Positions 20,945 through 29,079 of a stretch of 64,000 nucleotides of DNA are shown here, in pieces. The stretch comes from a virus, in IMG/VR virus record IMGVR_UViG_3300044634_002329, positions 1 to 64,000 of that record, one strand, 5' to 3'. The notes beneath the pieces are model-generated. The model was not told the origin of the DNA. It worked only from the letters and a program-made list of their open reading frames with translations, and did no database searches. Position numbers and translations under genes: made by a program. Numbering within the stretch: position 1 is the stretch's first letter; every line of letters begins with the position of its first letter.

Positions 20945-21195
20945 CTACCACAAAACTTTTTTTAAGTATGCTTAGGTATGCTTGAGTAGTACTTGAGTTT
21001 GGTAGGGGTACCCTTCACTTCTTGAGGTAGGGGGGAGGTAATTCATTAGGAGCCACCACCCTCTACTATTTACAATGCCATAAATTTCTTAAAAAATTTT
21101 TTTATAAACCTTAGAGTGATCCTGGGAATATTATTAGGTTGATAACCAGGGTACAATTATTTTTTGTATATTGTATTGTAAACAATCCAAAAGAC
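20945..21195. promoter_or_regulatory. Divergent intergenic region between gene blocks
   Basis: About 250 nt without genes, where the minus-strand block ends and the plus-strand block begins. It holds an unusual G-rich stretch (GGTAGGGGGGAGGTAATTC), a GGGTACCC palindrome, TATGCTT direct repeats near 20966, an inverted repeat CCTGG/CCAGG (21121..21150), and the late-type motif TTTTTGTATATTGTATTG at 21161 leading the phosphoesterase gene. It is probably a bidirectional control region. Confidence 0.5.
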
Positions 21196-22056
21196 ATGGT
21201 AGAAAAGTTAAGTAAGAATGTACACAAGATAAGTCTATCTGGTACATACAATGAAATTGCTGTGCTCTCTGATTTACATTGGGATAATCCTAAATGTGAT
21301 AGAGTGCTGCTAAAAAAACACCTGGATTATTGTTTAGATAAGAAGATTCCTGTAGTAATAACTGGGGATCTTTTTTGTTTAATGCAAGGTCGGGGAGATA
21401 ACAGAAGGAATAAATCGGACATCTTACCAGAGCATAACAACTATAAATACTTAGACTCTATTGTAGAAACTGCAGTAGATTGGTTTACACCATATGCCCA
21501 TATTATAACTGTTGTAGGATATGGTAATCATGAAACCGGGATTATTAAATGGCAAGAGACTGATATACTACAGAGATTTGTTGATTTGTTGAATCATACT
21601 ACCGGATCTACTGTTTATACCGGAGGATACGGAGGCTGGGTTATTTATGATGTAAACTTAAGAACTAATATCAAAACTAGTTTCAAGCATAAGTACTTTC
21701 ATGGATCCGGTGGAGGAGGTATAGTTACTAAAGGTGCTATTAACCTTACTAGAGCTTTAGAAACTTATGAAGGATTTGACTTGTTTTCTATGGGACATAT
21801 TCATGAGAATAGTTGTAGGAATGACTCAAGAGAAATACTTCACATGAATGCAGGTGTTGCAGAAATAAGATTGAAACAAATACACCACTGCATCACGGGA
21901 ACTTATAAGGAAGAATATGATGATGGATCTAAAGGCTGGCATGTTGAAAGAGGAGCTCCTCCAAAACCATTAGGTGGTAGAATTATTATGCTTTCTGCAA
22001 AACGTGAAAAAGATGTAATAATAAAATCTATAGATAGTAAAGGTTTTCCTTTATAA
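21196..22056 (+). CDS. Calcineurin-like metallophosphoesterase
   Basis: I chose ATG 21196 (MVEKLSKN), which follows the promoter-like motif; the longer frame from 21139 would overlap that motif. The metallophosphoesterase signature is complete: DLH (Asp26, His28), GDLF (Asp58), GNHE (Asn111-His112-Glu113), FHG (His169) and GHIH (His201, His203). These residues bind two metal ions and hydrolyse phosphoesters. Phage relatives include phosphodiesterases thought to act on nucleic acids or cyclic nucleotides. With an Acb2-like gene nearby, a role in blocking nucleotide-signal defence is possible but unproven. Length 286 residues. Confidence 0.8.
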   Translation: MVEKLSKNVHKISLSGTYNEIAVLSDLHWDNPKCDRVLLKKHLDYCLDKKIPVVITGDLFCLMQGRGDNRRNKSDILPEHNNYKYLDSIVETAVDWFTPYAHIITVVGYGNHETGIIKWQETDILQRFVDLLNHTTGSTVYTGGYGGWVIYDVNLRTNIKTSFKHKYFHGSGGGGIVTKGAINLTRALETYEGFDLFSMGHIHENSCRNDSREILHMNAGVAEIRLKQIHHCITGTYKEEYDDGSKGWHVERGAPPKPLGGRIIMLSAKREKDVIIKSIDSKGFPL

Positions 22057-22072
22057 TTATTACATTTGTTTT

Positions 22073-22705
22073 ATGGCTTATATAGAACACAATTTTTTTC
22101 CGTTGAAGGTATTTGTTAGGAATGAATACATGTATCAGCACAAGAAGGGTCAAGGAGAATTTACTCCAGGAGTAATAATGTCAGTAAGATGCATGCCTGG
22201 ACAGGCAGCTCTTTTCCAAGTTCTTTTAGAGAATGGAGTAATGAGAGATAAGTTACCATCCCATGCTTTACTTACAGAACCTAAACTTCCAGATCCAGAT
22301 TTACCATTTCATTTTCTACAGATCTGGAATTGTTTTTCATACAACTTTACTTTACTTCATTTGTCTTATGTTTATGATACTAAAGTAGAAGTATTTATGA
22401 AGGATCATAAGTTTTATCCGGGTAGTTATTATGCTACTATCAACTGGGGGGCTAATGATCTTAACACAGATTTGTCTTTGGCTGAAGATGCTTTAGAACA
22501 CAAGAGTCATCATATCATCTTGCTTGACAACGGACAGATTGCCTTGCAACCTAACAATAGGATAAAATGGTCGGAGCCTAGTTTTGTGACTAAGCCATTT
22601 CCTGAGAAACCTGACTATTTAGTTAACACTGATTATTATAACTGTGAAGGTTTTGACAAATGGCATACAGAAGATTCTGATAGAATGTTTTATGATACAG
22701 AATAA
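22073..22705 (+). CDS. Conserved hypothetical protein, 210 aa
   Basis: A 210-residue protein with the N-terminal FVRNEYMYQHKKGQGEFTPG and then GVIMSVRCMPGQAALFQVLL. I recall similar proteins next to metallophosphoesterases in other Bacteroidota phages, without a known role. Many aromatic residues and several strands suggest a compact beta fold. A TACATTTG box (22061..22068) lies only 5 nt before the ATG, so the true transcript may start elsewhere or be nearly leaderless. Confidence 0.6.
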   Translation: MAYIEHNFFPLKVFVRNEYMYQHKKGQGEFTPGVIMSVRCMPGQAALFQVLLENGVMRDKLPSHALLTEPKLPDPDLPFHFLQIWNCFSYNFTLLHLSYVYDTKVEVFMKDHKFYPGSYYATINWGANDLNTDLSLAEDALEHKSHHIILLDNGQIALQPNNRIKWSEPSFVTKPFPEKPDYLVNTDYYNCEGFDKWHTEDSDRMFYDTE

Positions 22706-22710
22706 TTTAT

Positions 22711-22718
22711 TATATTTG
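22711..22718 (+). promoter_or_regulatory. Bacteroides-type -7 box
   Basis: TATATTTG fits TANNTTTG and lies 20 nt before the ATG at 22738. A clear -33 TTTG is missing, so strength is uncertain. Confidence 0.35.
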
Positions 22719-22737
22719 TGGTACCAACAAACATGTA

Positions 22738-22929
22738 ATGAGTAAAGAAGACAAAGTAATCCTGTCTATCAAAGACACGGAAGATGGACTAGAGGTCCGA
22801 ATCAATGAAGGTGCTTATGGTAATTTTGCCATAGTAGGTTTAATAGAGAAAATCAAGTTAGATATTCTTAATGGAAATACTCCAGAAGCTGAGCAACCTG
22901 TGAAAATTAGTAAAACATACGATGCATAA
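22738..22929 (+). CDS. Conserved small protein, 63 aa
   Basis: A 63-residue protein starting MSKEDKVILSIKDTEDGLEV, with two strands and then a helix (FAIVGLIEKIKLDILNG). Short proteins with this layout are common in Bacteroidota phages next to Acb2-like and DUF3310 genes. Function unknown. Confidence 0.6.
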   Translation: MSKEDKVILSIKDTEDGLEVRINEGAYGNFAIVGLIEKIKLDILNGNTPEAEQPVKISKTYDA

Positions 22930-22930
22930 T

Positions 22931-23173
22931 ATGGAAATCAAGGAAGTAAAAGTTCAGTCTTTTGGTGAACAGTTAGTGGGTTTAGACTTTAATCCATCAG
23001 GAAATGAAAAAGTACAAAAAGCTAAGGAGCTATGTGCTGAGTTGGCTAATCTTTTAAAAGATTCATATACTGAGTCTGAAAGAACACCAGTTAAAAGTTT
23101 GTTATTTGATCATGCAGTAGGAGAAATTCTTAATGCACAAATGACTGTTGTAAAAGTAATAACATTAAAGTAA
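22931..23173 (+). CDS. Acb2/Tad1-hairpin-like protein, candidate anti-CBASS
   Basis: I chose ATG 22931, directly after the upstream TAA, giving 80 residues. The pattern matches the Acb2/Tad1 hairpin family: GLDFNPSGNEKVQKAKELCA (FNPSGN at 20-25), a long helix, then SLLFDHAVGEILNAQMTVVK in the second helix, where the family has an A-(Q)-M-x-x-V-K ending. Members form hexamers that sequester cyclic oligonucleotide signals and so disarm CBASS, and some sponge other signals. The assignment is by motif recall, not by search. The stop overlaps the next start (TAATG). Confidence 0.6.
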   Translation: MEIKEVKVQSFGEQLVGLDFNPSGNEKVQKAKELCAELANLLKDSYTESERTPVKSLLFDHAVGEILNAQMTVVKVITLK

Positions 23174-23460
23174 TGGAAAAATTTATCTTAAAAGGGAAAA
23201 GAGTCTTGTTAGATGTTCCACAAAAAAAAGAATCAGCTATCCAATTATCTGAAAAAGATGAAGAGCACATCATGAAGGAAACAATGAAGCTATGGACTAG
23301 GTTGAATGTATTTGCTGTAGGAGATACAGTAGAAGGATTTACAGCAGGTGCAAAAGTATATTGTACTACAAGTTCATTAGAGCATTCAGAAAAAGTAGAA
23401 ATAGATGGATCAATGAAATTAATGATTGGTCAAGGTGACATTGCTATAATTTGGGAATAA
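23173..23460 (+). CDS. GroES-like co-chaperonin candidate
   Basis: The 95-residue length and layout fit Cpn10: an N-terminal GKRVLLDVPQKKESAIQLSE (as in the GroES start followed by its mobile loop), then FAVGDTVEGFTAGAKVYCTT, and a C-terminal KLMIGQGDIAIIWE like the GroES ending EVLIMSESDILAIV. T4 gp31 shows phages can replace GroES to fold large capsid proteins. The mobile-loop IVL triplet is not obvious. It is coupled to its neighbours by TAATG junctions. Confidence 0.5.
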   Translation: MEKFILKGKRVLLDVPQKKESAIQLSEKDEEHIMKETMKLWTRLNVFAVGDTVEGFTAGAKVYCTTSSLEHSEKVEIDGSMKLMIGQGDIAIIWE

Positions 23461-23825
23461 TGAATATTACAAGTGATAATCAGTCATACAGAGAACTGTC
23501 TAAAGAGGATCTTCAAAAAAGAATCCAAATTGACAGTGAAATATTAAGTAATAGATTAAATGCACGTGATGAAGCTGATGGATGGAAAAGTATTCCCATG
23601 GAAACCATTACTCCGGTTAATGTTATTAGGCCTTCTCATTACGGTGGTGAAGGTAATACTTATGAAGTCTTTAATGTATTAGAAGCTTGGGATATTGATA
23701 AAGATTTCTATCTAGGAAATGTAATTAAGTATATCTCTAGAGCAGGAAAAAAAGATTCTTCAAAAACTAAGGAGGATTTAGAAAAAGCTTTAGTATATTT
23801 GCAAAGAAGAATTAGCACTTTGTGA
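23460..23825 (+). CDS. DUF3310 protein
   Basis: The ATG at 23460 overlaps the upstream TAA and gives 121 residues. The C-terminal half is a good DUF3310 domain: RPSHYGGEGNTYEVFNVLEA, then FYLGNVIKYISRAGKK and EDLEKALVYLQRRI. DUF3310 occurs widely in phages, sometimes fused to nucleotide-kinase-like domains, and a link to nucleotide metabolism is suspected. A hairpin terminator follows at 23881..23918. Confidence 0.75.
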   Translation: MNITSDNQSYRELSKEDLQKRIQIDSEILSNRLNARDEADGWKSIPMETITPVNVIRPSHYGGEGNTYEVFNVLEAWDIDKDFYLGNVIKYISRAGKKDSSKTKEDLEKALVYLQRRISTL

Positions 23826-23880
23826 CCTAAAGTTTTATTTTTCTTTGTATCATAATAAAAATTTGCTCAGTTAGGTAAGG

Positions 23881-23918
23881 AAATCCTTGGGAATTAATTC
23901 TCAGGGATTTTGTTTTTA
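23881..23918 (+). terminator. Hairpin terminator
   Basis: AAATCCT and AGGGATTT pair around a 15-nt interior and are followed by TGTTTTT. It ends the 21.2-23.8 kb plus-strand unit. Confidence 0.65.
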
Positions 23919-23956
23919 CAAATATTTTGATTATATTATAGTATAATTTATATGTT

Positions 23957-24883
23957 ATGTTAAATAATCTTACAAACTTCTATAATCTTATTAGAGGTAG
24001 AATGCTCAGAACATCAACTACAGTAGCACCAACTGATATAATTCCGTTAGGAGTAGTTAATCCAAATTATGGTGGTGGCTATGCTCCATCTGCTATTACT
24101 GTTGAAGATCTTGCTATTGCATTCCAGCCAGGTACACCTACATTACAACAAGTTCTTGATAATAACCATGATTTAGTTGATGGAAATAATTTTCAAGGAA
24201 CTGATGCTGGTGCCGGTGTTGTAAATGCTGGTGGTAGTAATGTTAATGCTTTTGGTGCAGATGCTTCTTCAACTAATGCTGGTGTTACTGATGTTAATGC
24301 ATTTGGTAACTCTGCAGCAAATAGTAATCAAGCTAACAATGTTAATGCATTTGGTTATAAAGCTGCTATTAATAATACAAAAGAATATGTAAATGCTATT
24401 GGTTATAATGCAGCTTCAGACAATGAAGGTGGTGATGTTAATGCAATTGGTGCTGAAGCAGCATTTGGAAATAAAGCTGATTATGTTAATGCTTTAGGAA
24501 AAGGGGCTGCAAAAGGAAATGAAGGTGCTGAAGTCATTGCTATTGGTACAAATGCTGCAGGAGATAATACTTCACGTGGAGAGAATGTTGTAGCTATTGG
24601 ACTTGGAGCAGGTAGATCAAATGATGCTGGTAATGTTATATTAATTGGTACAGATGCAGGTAAAGCAAACTATGGTAGAGATACAATTATATTAGGAAGG
24701 AGTGCTGGTGATAATAATCAACTAGATAGTCAGTTTATTATTTCTGGTAGTAGTTTACCTGTGTATACTGATGAAGCTGCTGCTTTATCAGTAATAAACT
24801 TAAGTAATGGTGCATCAGTAGGTTCCGTGTATTTATATTATGATCAATTTACTAAATCAATTTCTGCTATATTCCCTGCATAA
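23957..24883 (+). CDS. Tail fibre/adhesin with YadA-head-like repeats
   Basis: Residues 1-50 (MLNNLTNFYNLIRGRMLRTS, then IIPLGVVNP and VEDLA) match the N-termini of the next two genes and probably dock the fibre to the virion. Residues about 85-260 hold nine or ten repeats of about 17 residues, roughly NVNAFGxxAAxxNxxxxY, which read as left-handed beta-roll turns of the YadA-head type. It is likely a trimeric receptor-binding fibre. The C-terminal 50 residues differ. Length 308 residues. Confidence 0.65.
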   Translation: MLNNLTNFYNLIRGRMLRTSTTVAPTDIIPLGVVNPNYGGGYAPSAITVEDLAIAFQPGTPTLQQVLDNNHDLVDGNNFQGTDAGAGVVNAGGSNVNAFGADASSTNAGVTDVNAFGNSAANSNQANNVNAFGYKAAINNTKEYVNAIGYNAASDNEGGDVNAIGAEAAFGNKADYVNALGKGAAKGNEGAEVIAIGTNAAGDNTSRGENVVAIGLGAGRSNDAGNVILIGTDAGKANYGRDTIILGRSAGDNNQLDSQFIISGSSLPVYTDEAAALSVINLSNGASVGSVYLYYDQFTKSISAIFPA

Positions 24884-24910
24884 TTAATAAACAAATAAAA
24901 ACAAAATAAA

Positions 24911-25480
24911 ATGGATATTTTAAATTTCATATCTTGGATTAAAGGAGGTCGTGTAGTAACTACAGTTGACCCAGCCAAAACACTTATCCCTGTAGGGTTA
25001 AAAGATGACCGTAGAGATGATGGTTATCTAGCAGGTGTTATATCTGTACAAGATTTTGCTTCTCAATTAGGAGGATTACAAACTGTTGCTGTAGATGGTG
25101 TAACAATTACAGGTAACGGAACCTTAAGTAATCCGTTAGTAGCAACAATACCTACTCCCTCATATAAAGTATATTCTGCATCTTTGGTACAAACTGGTGT
25201 AACAGCTCCTGTTGCTACTATATTAGAAAATACTTTAGGAACAACTGTAACTTTTAGTTATATTAGTGTAGGTAACTATGAAATAACTTTTGGAACTCCT
25301 CCTAGTTTTCCAAAAGTGGCAGTTTTAACAAGTCCTTTAACGGCAGATTCAACAAATTGGTCTGTTTATGTTAATAAATTTAATGCTCCAACTAAAATCA
25401 GATTAACAACACGTTCTGGAGGTACTGATGCAAATGGTCTTTTATCTTATATGTTTATAGAAATCAGAGTATATAATTAA
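24911..25480 (+). CDS. Tail fibre/appendage protein, 189 aa
   Basis: The N-terminus MDILNFISWIKGGRVVTTVD, then IPVGLKDDRRDDGYLAGVIS and VQDFAS, is the same module as in the neighbouring genes. The rest is beta-rich with repeated Thr and Val. It is probably a virion appendage protein that shares an attachment site with its paralogues. An almost identical leader (AATTAATAAACAAATAAAA) precedes this and the next gene. Confidence 0.6.
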   Translation: MDILNFISWIKGGRVVTTVDPAKTLIPVGLKDDRRDDGYLAGVISVQDFASQLGGLQTVAVDGVTITGNGTLSNPLVATIPTPSYKVYSASLVQTGVTAPVATILENTLGTTVTFSYISVGNYEITFGTPPSFPKVAVLTSPLTADSTNWSVYVNKFNAPTKIRLTTRSGGTDANGLLSYMFIEIRVYN

Positions 25481-25502
25481 TAAACAAATAAAAACAAATA
25501 AA

Positions 25503-25973
25503 ATGGATATTTTAAATCTTATATCTTGGATTAAAGCGGGTAACTATAGAACTACCCTTCCTACAGATACCCCAAGCTTACTTCCTATTGGAGCAAAAGA
25601 TGCTTCTCGTGATGATGGTTATTTACCACTTGCAGTAAATGCCGCACCTTTACAAACATTGTACAATACAGCTAATGTTACTCAAGGTACAAGTATTACA
25701 ACAGATGTTACAGTAGATGCCCTTAATGGTATTATTACCACAGTATCTTCTACATTAGCAGCTAATGCTAAAACAAGTTTTACTGTAAATAATCCTAATG
25801 TAAAAGCAACATCTAAGGTTTTAGTGTCAGTACAATATCCAGCAGCTTCTGCAGGTATTCCTGTAGTAGGACTTGTAAGTGTTACCGATGGTAAATTTGG
25901 AATTTTATTAGCTAATGGTGGTAATGCTGAATTAAATGATGTAGTTAAAATACATTACTTGGTTATTGCATAA
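25503..25973 (+). CDS. Tail fibre/appendage protein, 156 aa
   Basis: It starts MDILNLISWIKAGNYRTTLP, then LLPIGAKDASRDDGYLPLAV, the third copy of the shared N-terminal module. The C-terminal 100 residues are Thr/Ala/Val-rich strands with no recognised fold. The gene is followed by a strong terminator. Probably a minor tail or head-decoration protein. Confidence 0.6.
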   Translation: MDILNLISWIKAGNYRTTLPTDTPSLLPIGAKDASRDDGYLPLAVNAAPLQTLYNTANVTQGTSITTDVTVDALNGIITTVSSTLAANAKTSFTVNNPNVKATSKVLVSVQYPAASAGIPVVGLVSVTDGKFGILLANGGNAELNDVVKIHYLVIA

Positions 25974-25990
25974 ACTTTATAACTAGTTAG

Positions 25991-26027
25991 AAAAACCCTG
26001 GATTTAAAACATCTGGGGTTTTTTTGT
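25991..26027 (+). terminator. Hairpin terminator
   Basis: AAAACCCtGGAT pairs with ATCtGGGGTTTT and runs into seven T. It separates the three fibre paralogues from the next unit. Confidence 0.7.
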
Positions 26028-26042
26028 TTGGTAGTCTTAATC

Positions 26043-26062
26043 TTTTTTTGTATATTATTATA
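26043..26062 (+). promoter_or_regulatory. Late promoter-like motif
   Basis: TTTTTTTGTATATTATTATA precedes the gene at 26077. The core TTTGTATATT recurs at 21165 and 51727, and TTAGTATATT at 47844 and 54065, each before a plus-strand gene. Confidence 0.45.
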
Positions 26063-26076
26063 TAAATATTTATGTC

Positions 26077-26445
26077 ATGTCAATAGGAAATTTAAAAGAT
26101 TACGGAAATAAAGGAAATAACTTTCCGTGGCAACTCAAAATGTTGCAAGGACTTGATGCAATCAATACTGGACAAACAGGAAATACAGGTGCTATTAGAA
26201 CTCCAAATTTAATTACTGCAACTAACACTACAGGAACAATTAGTGTAGAAGTACATAGTATTTCTGTTTATAATTCTGGAAATGCTGTAGGAACATTAAC
26301 TGTTAGTGGAGGTGCTGCTGTAAATATTCCTATAGGTGCAACTATTAATATGGATGCTGGAGGTAATAATAATAGATTTGCATCTGGTGCATTTGTATAT
26401 GATGCTACAGCAGGTACTACATTTATTATTGCTTATGTAGCTTAA
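26077..26445 (+). CDS. Conserved virion-associated protein, 122 aa
   Basis: It begins MSIGNLKDYGNKGNNFPWQL, then KMLQGLDAI, an N-terminus I know from many crAss-like and other Bacteroidota phages upstream of tail fibre genes. The rest is a small beta domain with GTISVEVHSISVYNSGNAVG. It is probably a virion or adhesin accessory protein. One nucleotide separates it from the PKD/DUF285 fibre gene. Start could also be ATG 26072 in another frame, which is not used. Confidence 0.6.
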   Translation: MSIGNLKDYGNKGNNFPWQLKMLQGLDAINTGQTGNTGAIRTPNLITATNTTGTISVEVHSISVYNSGNAVGTLTVSGGAAVNIPIGATINMDAGGNNNRFASGAFVYDATAGTTFIIAYVA

Positions 26446-26446
26446 T

Positions 26447-27496
26447 ATGAAAACATCCATTACTATATTGCCAGAATTAGGTAGATTTGGGACTACTATT
26501 CTTAAAGGAATTTACCAAGGTAATACTCCTCATATTAGTGAATGGAGAACAACAACTCCTAACGAAACTGTTACTTTGCCTTATCAGACAAATGGAATTT
26601 ACAATGGTATTATTGATTGGGGTGACGGTACACAATCTATAAATAGTTACGAAAATAGAACTCATACTTATGCAACACCTGGTTTTCATACTATAACTAT
26701 TTATGGTAGGATTAGAATATTTAGATTTGCTAATACAGGTGATAAAGATAAATTATACCATATTTTTCAATGGGGTAGTCAATTTGATATTGGAGTAGGT
26801 GGAGCACAACTTTATGGTTGTTCAAATTTAGATCTTTCAATTGTATCAGATGTACTTATATTATATAGACCAGGACAATTATCTTATACTCAAAACTTTG
26901 CTAATATGTTTAGAGATTGTACATCTTTAACTACTATAAATAGAGTTAATGAATGGGATATGTCTAAAGTATTAAACATGGCTAGTTGTTTTTACAATTG
27001 TATTATTTTTAATCAAGATTTAAATAGTTGGGATGTAAGACTTGTAAATACAATGAATCAAATGTTTTATGGTTGTACATTATTTAACGGTAATATAAGT
27101 TCTTGGCAAACCATTTCTGTTACAGATATGTTAGGAATGTTTAGATTAGCACCAGATTTTAATCAAGATATTAGTGCTTGGGATACAACAGATGTAACAA
27201 CTATGAGAGGTATGTTTTATGGAGCCACTTTATTTAATCAAAATATTGGTAATTGGAATATAAGTAATGTGGATGCTGTGCAAACAGGATTTATTAATTT
27301 TATGGGATTAAAAACTTTTTCTGATTATTCAACAGCAAACTATGATGCTCTATTGATAGGTTGGGCATCAAGACCTGTACAACCTAATCAATCAATTAAC
27401 TTTGGTACAATTAAAAGAACAGTTGCATCAACAGCAGCAACATTAGTATTAACAAGTGCTCCAAACAATTGGACAATAGTAGATGGAGGGATATGA
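26447..27496 (+). CDS. Tail adhesin with PKD and DUF285 (BspA-like) repeats
   Basis: Residues about 45-88 look like a PKD domain (GIIDWGDGTQSINSYENRTH, then TYATPGFHTITIYG). Residues about 160-290 hold five or so DUF285 repeats with the pattern F-x-W-x-x-x-x-V-x-x-M-x-x-M-F (MSKVLNMASCFYNC, VNTMNQMFYGCTLF, VTDMLGMFRLAPDF). Such repeats are common in bacterial surface proteins that bind carbohydrates or host proteins. Here the protein likely forms part of a receptor-binding tip. Its TGA overlaps the ATG of the next gene. Confidence 0.75.
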   Translation: MKTSITILPELGRFGTTILKGIYQGNTPHISEWRTTTPNETVTLPYQTNGIYNGIIDWGDGTQSINSYENRTHTYATPGFHTITIYGRIRIFRFANTGDKDKLYHIFQWGSQFDIGVGGAQLYGCSNLDLSIVSDVLILYRPGQLSYTQNFANMFRDCTSLTTINRVNEWDMSKVLNMASCFYNCIIFNQDLNSWDVRLVNTMNQMFYGCTLFNGNISSWQTISVTDMLGMFRLAPDFNQDISAWDTTDVTTMRGMFYGATLFNQNIGNWNISNVDAVQTGFINFMGLKTFSDYSTANYDALLIGWASRPVQPNQSINFGTIKRTVASTAATLVLTSAPNNWTIVDGGI

Positions 27497-27660
27497 GATA
27501 TTTTTTAGCACACAATGGATTAGATATTTTTCATTCAGGTAAACTTGAAGAAGGATCAGAAGTAAGTACAGGTCAACCATACTTGGAGTATTTTAATACT
27601 TTAGAAGAATTAATAGCAAGATTAACAGAATATAACCAGGAAATTCCTGAAGAAATATAA
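27493..27660 (+). CDS. Small tail-associated protein, 55 aa
   Basis: The ATG at 27493 overlaps the upstream TGA, giving MRYFLAHNGLDIFHSGKLEE and on. I recall similar short proteins following fibre genes in other phages. The tight coupling suggests a chaperone or partner for the adhesin upstream. Function unproven. Confidence 0.55.
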   Translation: MRYFLAHNGLDIFHSGKLEEGSEVSTGQPYLEYFNTLEELIARLTEYNQEIPEEI

Positions 27661-27667
27661 ATTTAAG

Positions 27668-28663
27668 ATGAGTACATCAATTACTAATAAAACAGTTATT
27701 AAAGATGAGGGTTCATTAATCCCATCTAACAATGTAATTAATTTTACTGGAGCTGGTGTATCTGTGTCTAATGTAGGTGGAGAAGCTACGGTAGTAATAC
27801 CTGGACCTGGTCCTTCAACAGGACTTAATTATCAAGGGTTATGGGATGCAACTGCAAATAATCCAGTATTAACTAGTAGTGTTGGTACAGCCGGAGATTT
27901 TTATATTGTTTCTACTGCAGGTACCACAAACCTTAATGGAATAACTGATTGGCAAGTTAGTGACTGGGCAATCTTTGAAGGAGGTGCATGGCAGAAAATA
28001 GATAACCATGATATTCCTGCATACAACACAGTTAAAGAAGAAAGTACTACATTACCTCAAAGATCAACATTAAAGTTTACAGGAACTGGTGTAACAGCAT
28101 CTGATGTAGCAGGAGAAACTGTAGTAAATGTACCAGGTAATATTCCTGCTACTAACTATGGATTATTTGCTCAAACAGGTAATAGTACTCCTGTAACAAA
28201 TGGTTCCCAAGGCACTCTTATAGATGGTGGAGTAGGAACATTAATTGTCCCTCCAAATGGATTTTCTGTAGGAGATAGTTTTAGTGCAAATTTTGGTGGA
28301 TTAATGTCTTGTAAAAGTAATGAGACACTTACTATTAGAATTAAATCAGGAGCTACTGAATTAAGTGTTTCTCCTACATTACAAATGCCTGGAACTACAA
28401 ATCAAGTTTGGTTATTAACAATTAACTTTACTATTAGAGCAATTGGTCCAGCAGGTACAGCATCTATTGTAGTATTAGCAGAACTGCATGTATTAAAACA
28501 AGCAAGCGGTACACAACAAGGTTTTGGATGGAACACAATTAAAACAACAGATTTTGATACAACCATATCTAATACTTTAGGTGTAACAGCACAATGGGGA
28601 AGTAATACTCCTGCTCAAAATTCAATTTATTCAGATATATTTGTACTTAACAAAACTTATTAA
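27668..28663 (+). CDS. Tail fibre protein, 331 aa
   Basis: Two copies of a 35-residue motif are visible, at about 8-45 (VIKDEGSLIPSNNVINFTGA) and 120-155 (TVKEESTTLPQRSTLKFTGT), each ending in a VxVPG or VVIPG turn. This repeat occurs in phage tail fibres and collar fibres of Bacteroidota phages. The C-terminal half (160-331) is a beta-rich domain and may bind the receptor. Likely a virion fibre or baseplate protein. Confidence 0.65.
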   Translation: MSTSITNKTVIKDEGSLIPSNNVINFTGAGVSVSNVGGEATVVIPGPGPSTGLNYQGLWDATANNPVLTSSVGTAGDFYIVSTAGTTNLNGITDWQVSDWAIFEGGAWQKIDNHDIPAYNTVKEESTTLPQRSTLKFTGTGVTASDVAGETVVNVPGNIPATNYGLFAQTGNSTPVTNGSQGTLIDGGVGTLIVPPNGFSVGDSFSANFGGLMSCKSNETLTIRIKSGATELSVSPTLQMPGTTNQVWLLTINFTIRAIGPAGTASIVVLAELHVLKQASGTQQGFGWNTIKTTDFDTTISNTLGVTAQWGSNTPAQNSIYSDIFVLNKTY

Positions 28664-28664
28664 A

Positions 28665-28757
28665 ATGAAATTAAACATAACAAATATTAGTATTTTAGCA
28701 ACTGGAGTTATCCTTACAGGATTCCTGTATGGATATATAGTGACTAGGGTATTATAA
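28665..28757 (+). CDS. Micro membrane peptide, 30 aa
   Basis: A 30-residue frame starting MKLNITNISILATGVILTGF and ending VTRVL: a single transmembrane helix spans most of it. It lies between the fibre gene and the lysis-type genes. It may be a small holin/antiholin-like or envelope peptide. Too short for a family call. Confidence 0.4.
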   Translation: MKLNITNISILATGVILTGFLYGYIVTRVL

Positions 28758-28777
28758 CTCTTTATTTATATATAACA

Positions 28778-29077
28778 ATGGACAAGACATCATTAACAAT
28801 TTTATTATTTATAGCAGCCACAGTTCTGGGAATTTTTGGCTACTTTTTAAAGAGTGTTCACAAGGATGTGAAAGACTTTATTAATGAATCATCTGATAAC
28901 AACAGAAGACTTACAGAAGAACTAGGAAGATTAAAAGGAAAGATTGAACTAGTAGAACAAGAGTCAAGATTAAAGTATCAGGCTATTCAAGAACAAACTC
29001 AGATAGAGCTGAAGAACTTAGCTAAAAATGTTAATGATCTATCCCTTGCAGTTAAAGAATTAATTTTAAACAAATAA
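28778..29077 (+). CDS. Membrane-anchored coiled-coil protein, lysis cassette
   Basis: A 99-residue protein with an N-terminal transmembrane helix (SLTILLFIAATVLGIFGYFL) and a long charged coiled coil to the end. This is the shape of an inner-membrane spanin subunit or holin accessory. It precedes a holin-like gene and an M15 endolysin, so a lysis role is likely. No partner outer-membrane lipoprotein is seen beside it. Confidence 0.55.
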   Translation: MDKTSLTILLFIAATVLGIFGYFLKSVHKDVKDFINESSDNNRRLTEELGRLKGKIELVEQESRLKYQAIQEQTQIELKNLAKNVNDLSLAVKELILNK

Positions 29078-29079
29078 CC

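Noticed and set aside
21139-21195. Longer start for the metallophosphoesterase
   Set aside because: The extension reads through the late promoter-like motif and lacks the features of the family; ATG 21196 fits better.
23957-24883. Diversity-generating retroelement target
   Set aside because: The repeats are translated beta-roll repeats; no reverse transcriptase, template repeat or adenine-biased variation is visible in the window.
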